Source: UBA6168 sp965222975
GTDB lineage: Bacteria > Bacteroidota > Bacteroidia > Chitinophagales > Saprospiraceae
DNA length: 64,000 bases
Assembly: GCA_965222975.1 (NCBI GenBank)
Contig: CBDCVJ010000086.1
Location: 248,001 to 312,000, forward strand
Direction: 5' to 3'
Part shown: piece by piece, positions 32,822-41,826 of the stretch
How positions within the stretch are numbered: position 1 is the first letter of the stretch
Layout of the letters: each line of letters begins with the position of its first letter
Translations under genes and position numbers: made by a program
Notes under the pieces: model-generated
Seen by the model: the letters and a program-made list of their open reading frames with translations, nothing else
The model's database searches: none
Told to the model about the DNA's origin: nothing

Positions 32822-35749
32822 TTGAAAAAAAAGCTACAAAATCTTGCTACTACCCTCGAAGGCGACCTCCATTTCGACGCCCTCATGTGTGCTTTGTATG
32901 CTACGGATGCTTCTGTTTACCGGGAGTTGCCTCTTGCAGTGGCATTGCCAAAAAATTCAAACGATATTAAAAAATTAATCGCTTTCGCAAAAAAAAATAA
33001 TACCTCTTTAATACCAAGGGCAGCGGGCACCTCGCTTGCTGGACAGTGTGTCGGAAACGGCATTGTCGTAGATGTTTCCAAATATATGAACGGTATTTTA
33101 GAAATAAACGAAAAAGAAAAATGGGTGCGGGTGCAGCCGGGCGTCATTCGGGATGAATTGAATTTTTATTTAAAAAAACACGGCCTTTTTTTCGGGCCCG
33201 ATACTTCTACTGCCAACCGTTGCATGATCGGTGGCATGGTGGGAAATAATTCCTGTGGGACGACTTCTATTAAATATGGCACAACAAGGGATCATGTGCT
33301 TGAATTAAAAACGATTTTGAGTAATGGTTCAGTGGTCGTTTTTAAAAATCTAAATAATGAGGAGTTTAATCAGAAATTAAAAGGTGATCAATTAGAAAAT
33401 AAAATTTATCGGAAAATTTTTAATTCGCTTTCTCAAAAAGCTATTCAAAATGAAATAAAAAAAGAATTTCCCAAAACAACTATTCACAGAAGAAATACTG
33501 GATATGCCGTTGATGTTTTATTAAATACCCATCCTTTTTCAGAAAACGGCGAAGCATTTAATATGTGCAAATTGCTCACTGGTTCAGAAGGCACATTGGC
33601 ATTTACAACGGAAATAAAACTAAATGTATCACCATTGCCACCCGGTGGACAAGTAGTGGTATGCCCCCATTTTAATTCGTTGCAGGAATCGCTGGAAGCG
33701 GTTTTGATTGCCATGAAATACGAACCGTATGCTTGTGAATTGATGGATAAAACAATCCTCGATTGTACCAAAGAAAATATTGAGCAACAAAAAAACAGAT
33801 TTTTTCTGGTAGGTGATCCGCAGGCCGTTTTAATGATCCAATTTAATACGGAAAAAATATCCGATGCAGAAAATAGGGTTGATGAATTAATTGCAGAGAT
33901 GCATGCCGCTGGATATGGCTATGCTTTTCCAAAAATATTCGATGAAGATGTGCCAAAAGTGTGGGCATTAAGAAGTGCTGGCCTTGGTGTATTGGCTAAT
34001 ATTCCCGGCGAAAAAAAAGCTGTGGCCTGTATTGAAGATACCGCCGTTGATATAAAAGACCTGCCCAATTATATTTCCGAATTTACAAAAATGATGGAGG
34101 AGTTTGGGCAGCGTTCAGTTTATTATGCACATGCCGGGGCAGGGGAGCTGCACCTGCGCCCAATATTGGACTTAAAGAAAAAAAGGGATGTCGAATTATT
34201 TCGGGAAATAACAACCACTACAGCAAGACTGGTAAAAAAATACAATGGCTCTTTGAGTGGCGAACATGGCGACGGACGGGTGCGTGCTGAATTTTTGCCA
34301 ATAATGATTGGAGAAAAAAATTATCAATTATTAAAAGAAATAAAAAAGACCTGGGATCCCAATAATATTTTTAATCCAGGAAAAATAACGGACGCCGCCC
34401 CAATGGATACGTCCCTGCGTTATGAACCAGAAATGGAAACCAAAGAGCCCGACACCGTATTCGATTTTTCCAAAGAAGGAGGCATTTTAAGGGCGGCGGA
34501 AAAGTGTAATGGCTCTGGTGACTGCCGCCGTTTAAGTCTTTCCGGTGGAACTATGTGCCCGAGCTATCGGGCGACCCGTAACGAAAAAGATACCACCCGT
34601 GCCCGTGCCAATGCCCTCCGGGAATTTTTGACCCGCAATGCAAAAGATGAAAATCCTTTCGCACATCCTGAATTAAAAGAGGTAATGGATTTGTGCATCT
34701 CCTGCAAGGGCTGTACTTCCGAATGTCCTTCCAATGTGGACATGGCCACCATGAAAGCGGAATTTTTATATCATTATCAGAAAAAGCACGGTGTGCCGTT
34801 GCGGAGTAGGGCTGTTGCCAATATTGCTTCTTTAAATAAAATGGGAATGATTGCTCCGGGTGTGGTTAATTTCTTTCTGGGGAATAAATTATCAGGTGGC
34901 ATTTTAAAAAATATTTTACGTGTTGCCTCGGAGAGATCATTTCCGAAGCTGAATAATATTTCCTTGTTTAAGTGGTTTCAAAAAAATGAAAATAAATTAA
35001 AAATACACGGCCAAAAAAGAGGCGAACTATATTTTTTCTGCGATGAATTTACCAATTATAATGACACGAAAATAGGTATTAAAGCCATACAATTATTATT
35101 TTATTTGGGATATGGCGTTAAAATTATTCAACATACCGAAAGTGGCCGAGCCCATATTTCAAAAGGGCTTTTAGATAATGCACAAAAGTTGGCAAAAGAA
35201 AATGTTTCTATATTTAAGAATATTATTTCCGAAAATACACCACTTGTGGGAATTGAACCATCAGCTATATTGTCATTTAGGGATGAATATCCGAAATTGG
35301 TAGAAAAAGAAAATAAGGATGCAGCAATTGATTTGGGCAAAAATGCCATGATGGTCGAAGAGTTTTTAGCCAAAGAAATCGAAAAAGGAAACATCACTGC
35401 CGATCAATTTTCTGACAAAAAGCAGCATATTTTATTGCATGGTCACTGTCACCAAAAAGCCCTTTCCTCCGTGGAGTATTCAGCATTTGTTTTAAGCTTG
35501 CCAAAAAACAATACGGTGGAAATAATTCCTTCTGGCTGCTGCGGTATGGCGGGGTCGTTTGGTTTTGAGAAAGAACATTATGAAATAAGTATGCAGATAG
35601 GAGAGTTGGTTTTATTTCCCGCTTTGAGGAGTGCACCTGAGAATACCGTGATTGTAGCACCGGGTACGAGTTGTCGGCATCAGATTTGGGATGGGGTAGG
35701 GAGGAAGGCAATTCATCCAATAGAGTTGTTATTTGAAATGAAAATTTGA
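32822..35749 (+). CDS. FAD-binding and (Fe-S)-binding oxidoreductase (D-lactate/glycolate dehydrogenase-like)
   Basis: 975 residues joining two parts that are separate subunits in glycolate oxidase (GlcD and GlcF). The first half is a PCMH-type FAD domain (RAAGTSLAGQCVGNGIVVDV; MIGGMVGNNSCGTTSIKYG) and a FAD-oxidase C domain (HAGAGELHLRP; SGEHGDGRVRAEFL; WDPNNIFNPGKI). The second half carries two Fe-S motifs (CNGSGDC...CPSY near 561 and CISCKGCTSECPSN near 625) and two CCG-type segments (HGHCHQKAL near 872, GCCGMAGSFG near 904). Such enzymes oxidise D-2-hydroxyacids and feed electrons to quinones at the membrane. The start appears to be TTG (MKKKLQNLATTLEG), since no ATG lies close upstream and the N-terminus matches the family there. 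The substrate is not defined by sequence. Confidence 0.93.
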   Translation: MKKKLQNLATTLEGDLHFDALMCALYATDASVYRELPLAVALPKNSNDIKKLIAFAKKNNTSLIPRAAGTSLAGQCVGNGIVVDVSKYMNGILEINEKEKWVRVQPGVIRDELNFYLKKHGLFFGPDTSTANRCMIGGMVGNNSCGTTSIKYGTTRDHVLELKTILSNGSVVVFKNLNNEEFNQKLKGDQLENKIYRKIFNSLSQKAIQNEIKKEFPKTTIHRRNTGYAVDVLLNTHPFSENGEAFNMCKLLTGSEGTLAFTTEIKLNVSPLPPGGQVVVCPHFNSLQESLEAVLIAMKYEPYACELMDKTILDCTKENIEQQKNRFFLVGDPQAVLMIQFNTEKISDAENRVDELIAEMHAAGYGYAFPKIFDEDVPKVWALRSAGLGVLANIPGEKKAVACIEDTAVDIKDLPNYISEFTKMMEEFGQRSVYYAHAGAGELHLRPILDLKKKRDVELFREITTTTARLVKKYNGSLSGEHGDGRVRAEFLPIMIGEKNYQLLKEIKKTWDPNNIFNPGKITDAAPMDTSLRYEPEMETKEPDTVFDFSKEGGILRAAEKCNGSGDCRRLSLSGGTMCPSYRATRNEKDTTRARANALREFLTRNAKDENPFAHPELKEVMDLCISCKGCTSECPSNVDMATMKAEFLYHYQKKHGVPLRSRAVANIASLNKMGMIAPGVVNFFLGNKLSGGILKNILRVASERSFPKLNNISLFKWFQKNENKLKIHGQKRGELYFFCDEFTNYNDTKIGIKAIQLLFYLGYGVKIIQHTESGRAHISKGLLDNAQKLAKENVSIFKNIISENTPLVGIEPSAILSFRDEYPKLVEKENKDAAIDLGKNAMMVEEFLAKEIEKGNITADQFSDKKQHILLHGHCHQKALSSVEYSAFVLSLPKNNTVEIIPSGCCGMAGSFGFEKEHYEISMQIGELVLFPALRSAPENTVIVAPGTSCRHQIWDGVGRKAIHPIELLFEMKI

Positions 35750-35761
35750 ATTACTGTAAAA

Positions 35762-36346
35762 ATGAAAAGTAAAATAGCATACATCAATTCGAAGAATGCG
35801 GCTATTACATCAATAATAGTAATTGTTTTGACCTGCGTTGGAGTTTGGCTATTTGGAATAGGAAAAGGAAATACGCTGTTTGAAAATTCAATAACATCTA
35901 CTTCTATACTTTCCTCTGTTTTTTTCTTGTTTATTGCCGTTAGCTTGTATCGTGGTTTTCAAATAAAAGATGGTGTGGGTGATTTAACAAAAAAAATAAA
36001 TACTGACTATTTGCCAGACACCTCCTCTTTAGGTAATTTTGATATACCTGACATTAGTGCAGGTGACGGTATAGGAGGCATTATCGTTGGAATTCTTTTG
36101 TGGATTGTAGCCGCAGTTATCTTGGCCTTATTTATTTGGATATTTAGTTTTGCTTTGTGGGCAATAATAATTGGGTTTGCCGCTATGCTGTATTGGATAT
36201 TTTTTAGGGCATTAAGATTGGCATTTCGACATTCTGAAGAATGCAAAGGTGATTTTGGTAAAAGCTCAATGTATGGCTTGGTTTATACCCTAATTTATAA
36301 TTTTTGGATATTTGGTGTTATTATTTTAATAGATCAATTTTCTTAA
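35762..36346 (+). CDS. Multi-pass membrane protein of unknown function
   Basis: 194 residues with about five likely transmembrane segments: near 15-33, 48-66, 105-125, 128-150 and 170-192. Between the second and third is a hydrophilic loop (KKINTDYLPDTSS) and a Gly-rich stretch. It starts 12 bases after the FAD/Fe-S oxidoreductase gene and ends 7 bases before the acetyltransferase gene, so the three may be cotranscribed. I do not recognise the family. Confidence 0.75.
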   Translation: MKSKIAYINSKNAAITSIIVIVLTCVGVWLFGIGKGNTLFENSITSTSILSSVFFLFIAVSLYRGFQIKDGVGDLTKKINTDYLPDTSSLGNFDIPDISAGDGIGGIIVGILLWIVAAVILALFIWIFSFALWAIIIGFAAMLYWIFFRALRLAFRHSEECKGDFGKSSMYGLVYTLIYNFWIFGVIILIDQFS

Positions 36347-36353
36347 TTCAAGC

Positions 36354-36881
36354 ATGAAACAATACCGAATTGCAATTAAAAAAGATTTGGAAAGGATTGC
36401 CCACCTTCACGCCGTCAGTTGGCAACAGAATTATCATAAAGCGCTCAGTAAGAATTATTTGGAAAATTTTGTAGAAAAAGATCGTTTAAATGTTTGGCAA
36501 AAACGTTTTGCGACTTCCAATCCAGACCAGCATGTCATCGTAGCCGAAGAAAATAATCTATTCGTTGGCTTTGCCTGCACTTATTTAAATGAAGACCCAA
36601 TATGTGGTGCTTTGCTCGATAACTTGCATGTTTATAAAAATCATCAAGGAAAAGGTATTGGAAAAGAGTTAATGAATCATTCCGCAAGATGGGTTTTTGA
36701 AAAAGACCCAAATTCTAAATTTTATTTGTGGGTTTTGGCGGTAAATAAATCTGCTTTTCAGTTTTATTTAAAATTAGGAGGAAAAGAAAAAGAAACAGTT
36801 AGCTATAAAATGCCGGATGGTAATTTTGCGGATGCCATTCGAATTGTTTGGAATGACATTAAGCCATTAATTTATTTATGA
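36354..36881 (+). CDS. GNAT-family N-acetyltransferase
   Basis: 175 residues. The acetyl-CoA binding motif A is clear (LDNLHVYKNHQGKGIGKELM, with the HQGKGIG pyrophosphate loop), as are a motif D-like beta strand (LWVLAVNKSAFQFYLKLGGK) and an N-terminal RIAIKKDLERIAHLHAVSW typical of RimI/PhnO-like members. It transfers an acetyl group from acetyl-CoA to an amine; the acceptor is unknown. It follows the membrane protein gene by 7 bases. Confidence 0.9.
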   Translation: MKQYRIAIKKDLERIAHLHAVSWQQNYHKALSKNYLENFVEKDRLNVWQKRFATSNPDQHVIVAEENNLFVGFACTYLNEDPICGALLDNLHVYKNHQGKGIGKELMNHSARWVFEKDPNSKFYLWVLAVNKSAFQFYLKLGGKEKETVSYKMPDGNFADAIRIVWNDIKPLIYL

Positions 36882-36926
36882 AAACTTATAATAGTTGAAA
36901 TAATAAACTACGTTCCGTCCACCATC

Positions 36927-37310
36927 CTAATCATTATGCGCTGCAAACCGTCTAAAATTCTTTTTAAATAATTCAAATTCTTCGATAAATTCATTCAATT
37001 TGTCCCGTACTTCACTGTGTTCCCATAACTCTTTACTATTGGCCACCTCCATTTTTACCAATGATTTTTCATGCAAAATAATGTGCATCCGCAATTCATC
37101 TATTAAACGCAATTTTTTCATTAGTATATCCCTGTACTCATCTACTAACTCCACTATGGACAAATGGTCATTGTGTTCGTGCAATACAACTAATAATTCA
37201 TTTTGGAAAAACTTAATTTCATCCTGATAAAAATTCAGCTTACTGAGCCACTCTTTATGTTCCTTATGGTGGAATTCTTTGTCGGTCAATGAAATATTGA
37301 AAGTGGGCAT
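36927..37310 (-). CDS. Small helical (coiled-coil-like) hypothetical protein
   Basis: 127 residues from the ATG at 37310 (MPTFNISLTDKEFHHKEHKE). The frame is open to 37406, but the extra part is hydrophobic and Cys-rich and I leave it out. The protein is rich in Glu, Lys, Leu and His with heptad-like spacing through most of its length, which suggests a helical bundle or coiled coil. No catalytic motif. It is convergent with the acetyltransferase gene (45-base spacer). Confidence 0.65.
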   Translation of the reverse strand: MPTFNISLTDKEFHHKEHKEWLSKLNFYQDEIKFFQNELLVVLHEHNDHLSIVELVDEYRDILMKKLRLIDELRMHIILHEKSLVKMEVANSKELWEHSEVRDKLNEFIEEFELFKKNFRRFAAHND

Positions 37311-37407
37311 ATTTATAAATTTTTGTTTTTTACTTAACTGCCAAATTACAAGCAAGCAAAAAATGCAGTGGTGATCAGTTTCAGCTAATAAGATGATTTT
37401 TATCAAT

Positions 37408-37443
37408 AAAAAAGTCGGCAGGGTGCAAAAACCTGCCGACTTT
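37408..37443 (-). terminator. Terminator after the saccharopine dehydrogenase gene
   Basis: A 12-bp perfect stem (AAAGTCGGCAGG with CCTGCCGACTTT, 37411-37422 and 37432-37443), followed on the minus strand by T-rich sequence. It lies about 70 bases past the stop of the saccharopine dehydrogenase gene and separates it from the small helical-protein gene. Confidence 0.85.
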
Positions 37444-37454
37444 TCGTTAGTGGC

Positions 37455-37506
37455 CGGGAGATTTATCTCCCGTCAGGAGGATGGTATTGGGAGATAAATC
37501 TCCCAA
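37455..37506. repeat. Pair of GGGAGAT..ATCTCCC palindromes
   Basis: Two palindromes, GGGAGATTTATCTCCC (core of 37455-37472) and GGGAGATAAATCTCCC (core of 37487-37506), which are reverse complements of each other, 14 bases apart. They lie between the saccharopine dehydrogenase stop and its terminator. This is a REP-like pair with no known role. Confidence 0.75.
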
Positions 37507-37511
37507 CTACA

Positions 37512-38573
37512 TTAATCTTTAAAAAATGACCCGTTATTTGTTTCCAAAAATTTATCAAAAGGAATTTCCTCTTGTTTGATAAATCCTTTATCGGGCAAAG
37601 TACCGTTTGCAACCATTTCCACCACGGCCGCGACAGAAGCAGCGGTCGTCCAGGAAATGGCCCGCCACTGCTTGTCATCAATGGTGATAGGGTAAAAGGC
37701 CCGGAAATATTCATTGCGGAATACTTTCTCTTCCTGCCAGCCTTCTACTACGGCATACACATAAACGACATCTTCCTTTACCGGCGGTTTGGCGTTTTTT
37801 AATATTTCCTCCAATTGTTGGGTGTCGTTTTTCATGATGAGTTCGTAAATCAGAAAACGCATCAATTTTCCGTGGCCTGGGTAGCGGATAGTTTTATAAT
37901 TCAATGTGTCCACTTTGCCCTCATATGTTTCGCACATGGTGCCAAGTCCACCAGAGGTAGTGAATGCCTCGAACTCCTGTCCTTCGATGTTGATGTATTC
38001 AAATCCTTGCAGGGAAGGCACCATTTTCCTTTTGCCATTGGCAATGGCTTCCGCATCGCAGATGTATTCATTGATGACCCCGGCGGGTGACCAGGTGAAG
38101 GAATAAGCCAACAAACCGTTGGGATAGCGGGGCAGCGCACCCACCCGCAGTTCAATATCCCGCAGCTTGGTGAAATCTTTGGTCAAATTGGCTCCGACGA
38201 TGCCGATGAGGCCAGGGGCCAGGCCACATTGCGGAGCCATCACCCCTTTGGAGGTTTTGCCTAGTTCACGAATGAAATTGGTGGTTTCTAAATCTTCCGT
38301 CAAATCAAAATAGTGCATGCCAATGTCGTGGGCTGCCTGGGCAATTTCTTTGTTCAGGAAAAAGGGCAGGGCAGATACGACTGCATCGTATTTAGGCAGT
38401 TCTTCTTTTAGAAATTGGTCAGAAGTCACGTCCACTTCCAAGACAGGAAATGGCAATTCGAAATCATAATGTGGCTTCTGTTTGTCGGCGCCGGTTACAT
38501 CGAATTGGTGGTTCAACAGTACGCCGACGAGCGAACCGACTTTCCCCAATCCAAGTACTAATAGTTTTTTCAT
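37512..38573 (-). CDS. Saccharopine dehydrogenase family protein
   Basis: 353 residues. The N-terminus MKKLLVLGLGKVGSLVGVLL is a Rossmann fold with the GxGxxG-like loop, followed by the saccharopine reductase pattern: YDAVVSALPFFLNKEIAQAA, HYFDLTEDLE, APQCGLAPGLIGIVGANL and the C-terminal segment GGLGTMCETYEGKVDTLNYK. Members of this family (LYS9-like) link glutamate and alpha-aminoadipate semialdehyde, forming or cleaving saccharopine in lysine metabolism with NAD(P). In Bacteroidota, related genes are generally assigned to lysine degradation; this is family knowledge. Upstream lies a leader region with a hairpin-plus-T-run (38647-38678) and a -7-like box (38713-38720), so attenuation is possible. 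The second half of the bifunctional pathway was not seen in the window. Confidence 0.9.
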   Translation of the reverse strand: MKKLLVLGLGKVGSLVGVLLNHQFDVTGADKQKPHYDFELPFPVLEVDVTSDQFLKEELPKYDAVVSALPFFLNKEIAQAAHDIGMHYFDLTEDLETTNFIRELGKTSKGVMAPQCGLAPGLIGIVGANLTKDFTKLRDIELRVGALPRYPNGLLAYSFTWSPAGVINEYICDAEAIANGKRKMVPSLQGFEYINIEGQEFEAFTTSGGLGTMCETYEGKVDTLNYKTIRYPGHGKLMRFLIYELIMKNDTQQLEEILKNAKPPVKEDVVYVYAVVEGWQEEKVFRNEYFRAFYPITIDDKQWRAISWTTAASVAAVVEMVANGTLPDKGFIKQEEIPFDKFLETNNGSFFKD

Positions 38574-38646
38574 GAATTAATGGTTAGGTTGATTTTTAAA
38601 TGATTATGTGGTTTAATAGCTGTATGGTTTCATTGTTTAGGGCAAT

Positions 38647-38678
38647 AAAAAAAGCGGGCCTCAACCCGCAATTTTTTT
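38647..38678 (-). terminator. Hairpin with T-run in the leader of the saccharopine dehydrogenase gene
   Basis: Stem GCGGG/CCCGC (38654-38658 and 38665-38669) flanked by seven A on one side and seven T on the other, so it could stop transcription in both directions. On the minus strand it falls between a -7-like box (38713-38720) and the saccharopine dehydrogenase start (38573). It is thus either an attenuator or the end of a very small RNA. Confidence 0.7.
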
Positions 38679-38712
38679 AACAAATGGTTGCCCCTAATGT
38701 CAATTGTGGCGG

Positions 38713-38720
38713 CAAATGTA
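38713..38720 (-). promoter_or_regulatory. Candidate -7 box TACATTTG for the saccharopine dehydrogenase gene
   Basis: Exact TAnnTTTG match on the minus strand, about 140 bases before the start codon. No TTG at the usual -33 spacing was found; that position lies inside the left end of the neighbouring MITE-like element. Confidence 0.45.
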
Positions 38721-38734
38721 ATTTTTATTTAGAA

Positions 38735-38897
38735 TAGACTTGTTGCTAAATAAGAAATGCTTATATGAGAATTAGATTTTTGTGATAGTTTTCCTTAAAA
38801 AATCAGTGCATAGCCGTAGCTACGGGCTTATTTTTTCAGGGAAAATAGCGCAAAAAGATTTTCTCAGATGAGTGTTTGTTATTTGGCAACAAGTCTA
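38735..38897. mobile_element. MITE-like element, 163 bp, with 23-bp terminal inverted repeats
   Basis: Ends 38735-38757 and 38875-38897 are inverted copies at 21 of 23 positions (TAGACTTGTTGC.AAATAA..). The centre holds a smaller palindrome around CCGTAGCTACGG. No ORF. The ends start and stop with TA, compatible with a TA target duplication. The termini resemble those of the next element (39067-39444) at 16 of 19 positions. Confidence 0.75.
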
Positions 38898-39066
38898 ATA
38901 TAAAGAGGGATGATAAATGGCACTTTCAGGATCAGTAATTTTTAAGATTACTAACCCCAAAAGTTAGCAGTAGATATTATTCTATTCGCAAGGCATCCAA
39001 CGGATTGGTCAGTAAATATTTTCAAAATAGTGGAATCGGCCACATACATGTTTTCTTCATAGAAAT

Positions 39067-39444
39067 TAGAGTTGTTCGTAAATAAAATTTTGGAATTTGT
39101 TATCTCATGTTCCCTCCCCCCAACCCCCTCCAAAGGGGGAGACAGACCCGTTCAATTGTTAAATAAAGTGCTATAAACTCCAAATTTTAGCAGGCTTTAT
39201 CTCCCCCTTTGGAGGCAGGGGTGATTGGTTCTACGAGTTTTATGAAAAATCGCAAAACAATATTTTGCAGTGAGGTTAATTCCTCTGGAAAATGCTTCAT
39301 TTTCAAGGGGGATTCGCCTGAGAAAGACATTAACCCTCTTGAGAAACGAATAAAATTTTGCGAAAAAATAGAACCAATCACCCCTGCTTTGGAGGGGGTT
39401 GGGGGGAGGGATACATCAGGATTCCTTATTTACGAACGGCTCTA
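39067..39444. mobile_element. MITE-like element, 378 bp, with nested C-rich and outer inverted repeats
   Basis: Outer ends 39067-39085 and 39426-39444 match inverted at 17 of 19 positions (TAGAG..GTTCGTAAATAA). Inside these are C-rich arms (CCCTCCCCCCAACCCCCTCC at about 39111-39130, inverted at about 39391-39410), and a further arm pair based on CAGGGGTGATTGGTTC (39217 and 39371). A short ORF frame spans part of it on each strand but resembles no protein. A shorter relative lies at 50331-50539. Confidence 0.8.
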
Positions 39445-39530
39445 CTTTTTATTTGTCCTCCCTCCGGTTGATAAATTAAAACAGATGATCCGGCAAAAAT
39501 CATTATTTCACTTTCACTCCAACTTTTCAA

Positions 39531-41219
39531 TCACTCCCAAACCACATTTTCCTGATGTTCATGCCACTCCGCATATTTTGCCATGTACCGCTCATCAATG
39601 CTGCCCCTTCTGATTTTCAGTGTCGGTGTGAGCAAATTGTTATCGGGCGACCAAGGCTCTTTGGCAACCACCAATGTGGATACAACCTCATGCCCGTGCA
39701 AAGCTTTATTAACGGCGGCCAATTGTTCTTTCAGGCTCTGGGTCACTTCTTCTTTTGGCTTTTTTAAACCAATCTCTGAAAGGTTGACCAAAGCGACTGG
39801 TTGCGGACAACCGATTCCTGCTACGCATATCTGTTCGATCAATTTATTACTGCTGAATTTTTCCTCAATGGTAGTCGGAACAATAAACTTCCCTTTGGCC
39901 GTTTTGAACGCATCTTTCACCCGACCGACGATCTTGAAATAACCATCCTCGTCCATTATCCCTTTATCCCCTGTATGCAGCCACCCGTCCACCAACGTCT
40001 TTGCGGTAAGTTCGGGGTCTTTGTAATAGCCTTCCATCATCCAAGGCATTTTCATCAAAATCTCTCCCGTATCGGGATGGATGCGGCCTTCTGCATTGGG
40101 GAAAGGTACGCCGACCGTATTTGGTTTGTGGCCATGCTCGGGCATCAGGGTAAAGCCGCCGAAGTTTTCGGTCATACCATAGACCTCCCGTAGATTGACG
40201 CCAATTTTTCTAAAAAACTGCTTGGTAGATTCAGGTGTGATGGAAGCACCTGTCATGACAAGGTTTGCTCTCGAAAGCCCCAGCCCTTTTTTGATTTTCT
40301 TTTTGATCAAACCAGAAACGATGGGGATTTTCAGCATTTTATCAAGCTTCTCCTGCGGCATTTTATGCAGAACACCGAGCATGAATTTCGTCCAAATGCG
40401 CGGTACGGCAAAAAAGAGGGTGGGCTGAGTTTCCTGCAAGTTTTTGGCAAAAGTTTCGAGCGATTCGGCAAACGAGATAGAACCACCCGTCATAAAAGCA
40501 CCTAATTCCACTGCCGCCCTTTCAGCGATGTGATTGAGCGGCAAAAAAGAGAAAAACGTAGGGTCTGGGGTTGAATTGCTTTTTAGGGTATCGTACAGTT
40601 CTTCGTTACGATTGACTAAGGCCACATTTTCATAAGTATGCACTACTCCTTTTGGTGTGCCTGTTGTGCCTGAGGTAAATAAGATAGACCAAGTGTCTTT
40701 CAAATTAGGAATAAACTCGCCATTAAACGGCTCATTGTTTTTTACCAATTCATCCCAATCCTTGCCCCTCGTCACTTCTGCATTGCCAGGGTAGTGGGTA
40801 AAACGAATGATCGGAAAATCCTGAGGAATGCCTTGGTTGATATTGTCCCATGCATCCAATTTGCCAACAAATACCAATTTGCAATCACTCAATTCCAACA
40901 CCTCCGCCATTTGCTCTTTTGATAAATTGGCGTAAAAAGGTGTGGACACATACCCGCCCATCATGATAGCCAAATCCGCCAATATCCAGTGGTAGCAATT
41001 TTTGGAAACAATTCCGATATGATCGCCTTTTTGCAAGCCCATGCCTTGCAACGCAGTCACCATGCGGCGAGCCTCTTGCCCTGCCTCTGCATAAGTCAAC
41101 GTTTTCCAAGTATCGCCGAAAGGCTGACGGAGGAAAACTTTATTGGGCTGCGTTTTTTCCCATTGGTAAAATAAATCCAGTTGCGTTCGGAGATTCTCGT
41201 ATAAAGGTTCTTTGCTCAT
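39531..41219 (-). CDS. Long-chain fatty-acid-CoA ligase (FadD15-like), AMP-binding
   Basis: 562 residues of the adenylate-forming superfamily, of the branch with a compact C-terminal domain (FadD15/ACSBG-like). Motifs: ILFTSGTTGTPKGVVHTYEN (A3), FFSFLPLNHIAERAAVELGA, the YGMTENFGG motif (A5), DTGEILMKMPWMMEGYYKDP, GDKGIMDEDGYFKIVGRVKD and FKTAKGKFIVPTTIEEKFSS (A8, family-specific KG(K/E)xIxP). The enzyme makes acyl-CoA from fatty acid, ATP and CoA for beta-oxidation or lipid synthesis. The start MSKEPLYENLRTQ is normal. It lies alone on the minus strand; the DNA downstream is full of repeats. Confidence 0.93.
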   Translation of the reverse strand: MSKEPLYENLRTQLDLFYQWEKTQPNKVFLRQPFGDTWKTLTYAEAGQEARRMVTALQGMGLQKGDHIGIVSKNCYHWILADLAIMMGGYVSTPFYANLSKEQMAEVLELSDCKLVFVGKLDAWDNINQGIPQDFPIIRFTHYPGNAEVTRGKDWDELVKNNEPFNGEFIPNLKDTWSILFTSGTTGTPKGVVHTYENVALVNRNEELYDTLKSNSTPDPTFFSFLPLNHIAERAAVELGAFMTGGSISFAESLETFAKNLQETQPTLFFAVPRIWTKFMLGVLHKMPQEKLDKMLKIPIVSGLIKKKIKKGLGLSRANLVMTGASITPESTKQFFRKIGVNLREVYGMTENFGGFTLMPEHGHKPNTVGVPFPNAEGRIHPDTGEILMKMPWMMEGYYKDPELTAKTLVDGWLHTGDKGIMDEDGYFKIVGRVKDAFKTAKGKFIVPTTIEEKFSSNKLIEQICVAGIGCPQPVALVNLSEIGLKKPKEEVTQSLKEQLAAVNKALHGHEVVSTLVVAKEPWSPDNNLLTPTLKIRRGSIDERYMAKYAEWHEHQENVVWE

Positions 41220-41436
41220 TCTTTTTATTGTTTAGGTGTGAAAAGAAAAGCTGCAAAATATCGGAAAATAAAGGAAAAGCAAAATGTTTATTGGTGTAAA
41301 CTTTAGCGAGTAGAATATTTTAATAATTTTGGTGCTTGAGCAAATAGGCAGTGCTTAACAAACTTGGGGAAATTAACAACTGCAACTTGTCAGTATAGAA
41401 AGTGATTAACATCACCGAATCGTTGCTAAAAAATGG

Positions 41437-41826
41437 ATGATTTTCGCAACTGTGAAAAGTATTATCGCCATATTTCTCTCATTGTTGGTAGTGGTCACTG
41501 CCTTCCGGGATGTGGTCGTTATTATTTCGTTCAAGGCCAATCAACAATCTATAGCAGCAAATCATTGTGTGAATAATGACCGGCCAGAGCTTGCTTGTCA
41601 TGGAAAATGTTTTCTAAATACTCAATTGAATAAAGAAAAGGATGCGGAAAATGGCCTTCCCCTTCCTAATTTTGAAAATAAACAACAACCTGTCTTTTTT
41701 ACTTTTTCCGATATATATTTACCGGAATTAAATCACCGAATTTTTCATAACCGCCAGTTTATTCAACCCGAGAAACACCCCTTGGATGGTTATTTATCTG
41801 AAGTTTTTCGCCCGCCTCAAGTTTGA
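41437..41826 (+). CDS. Small Cys/His-containing exported protein next to the copper receptor
   Basis: 129 residues with one hydrophobic N-terminal segment (SIIAIFLSLLVVVTAF) and a likely periplasmic tail. The tail begins with NHCVNNDRPELACHGKCFLN, holding three Cys and two His; the CHGKC pair looks suited to a metal ion such as copper. GTG at 41452 is an alternative start. The gene lies about 370 bases before the OprC/NosA-like receptor on the same strand. I recall small proteins with a C.GKC motif near such receptors in Bacteroidota, but the role as a copper-handling partner is inference. Confidence 0.65.
   Translation: MIFATVKSIIAIFLSLLVVVTAFRDVVVIISFKANQQSIAANHCVNNDRPELACHGKCFLNTQLNKEKDAENGLPLPNFENKQQPVFFTFSDIYLPELNHRIFHNRQFIQPEKHPLDGYLSEVFRPPQV

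Noticed and set aside
39209..39613. 134-codon plus-strand ORF
   Set aside because: It runs through the inverted-repeat element and into the 3' end of the fatty-acid-CoA ligase gene; no protein-like features.
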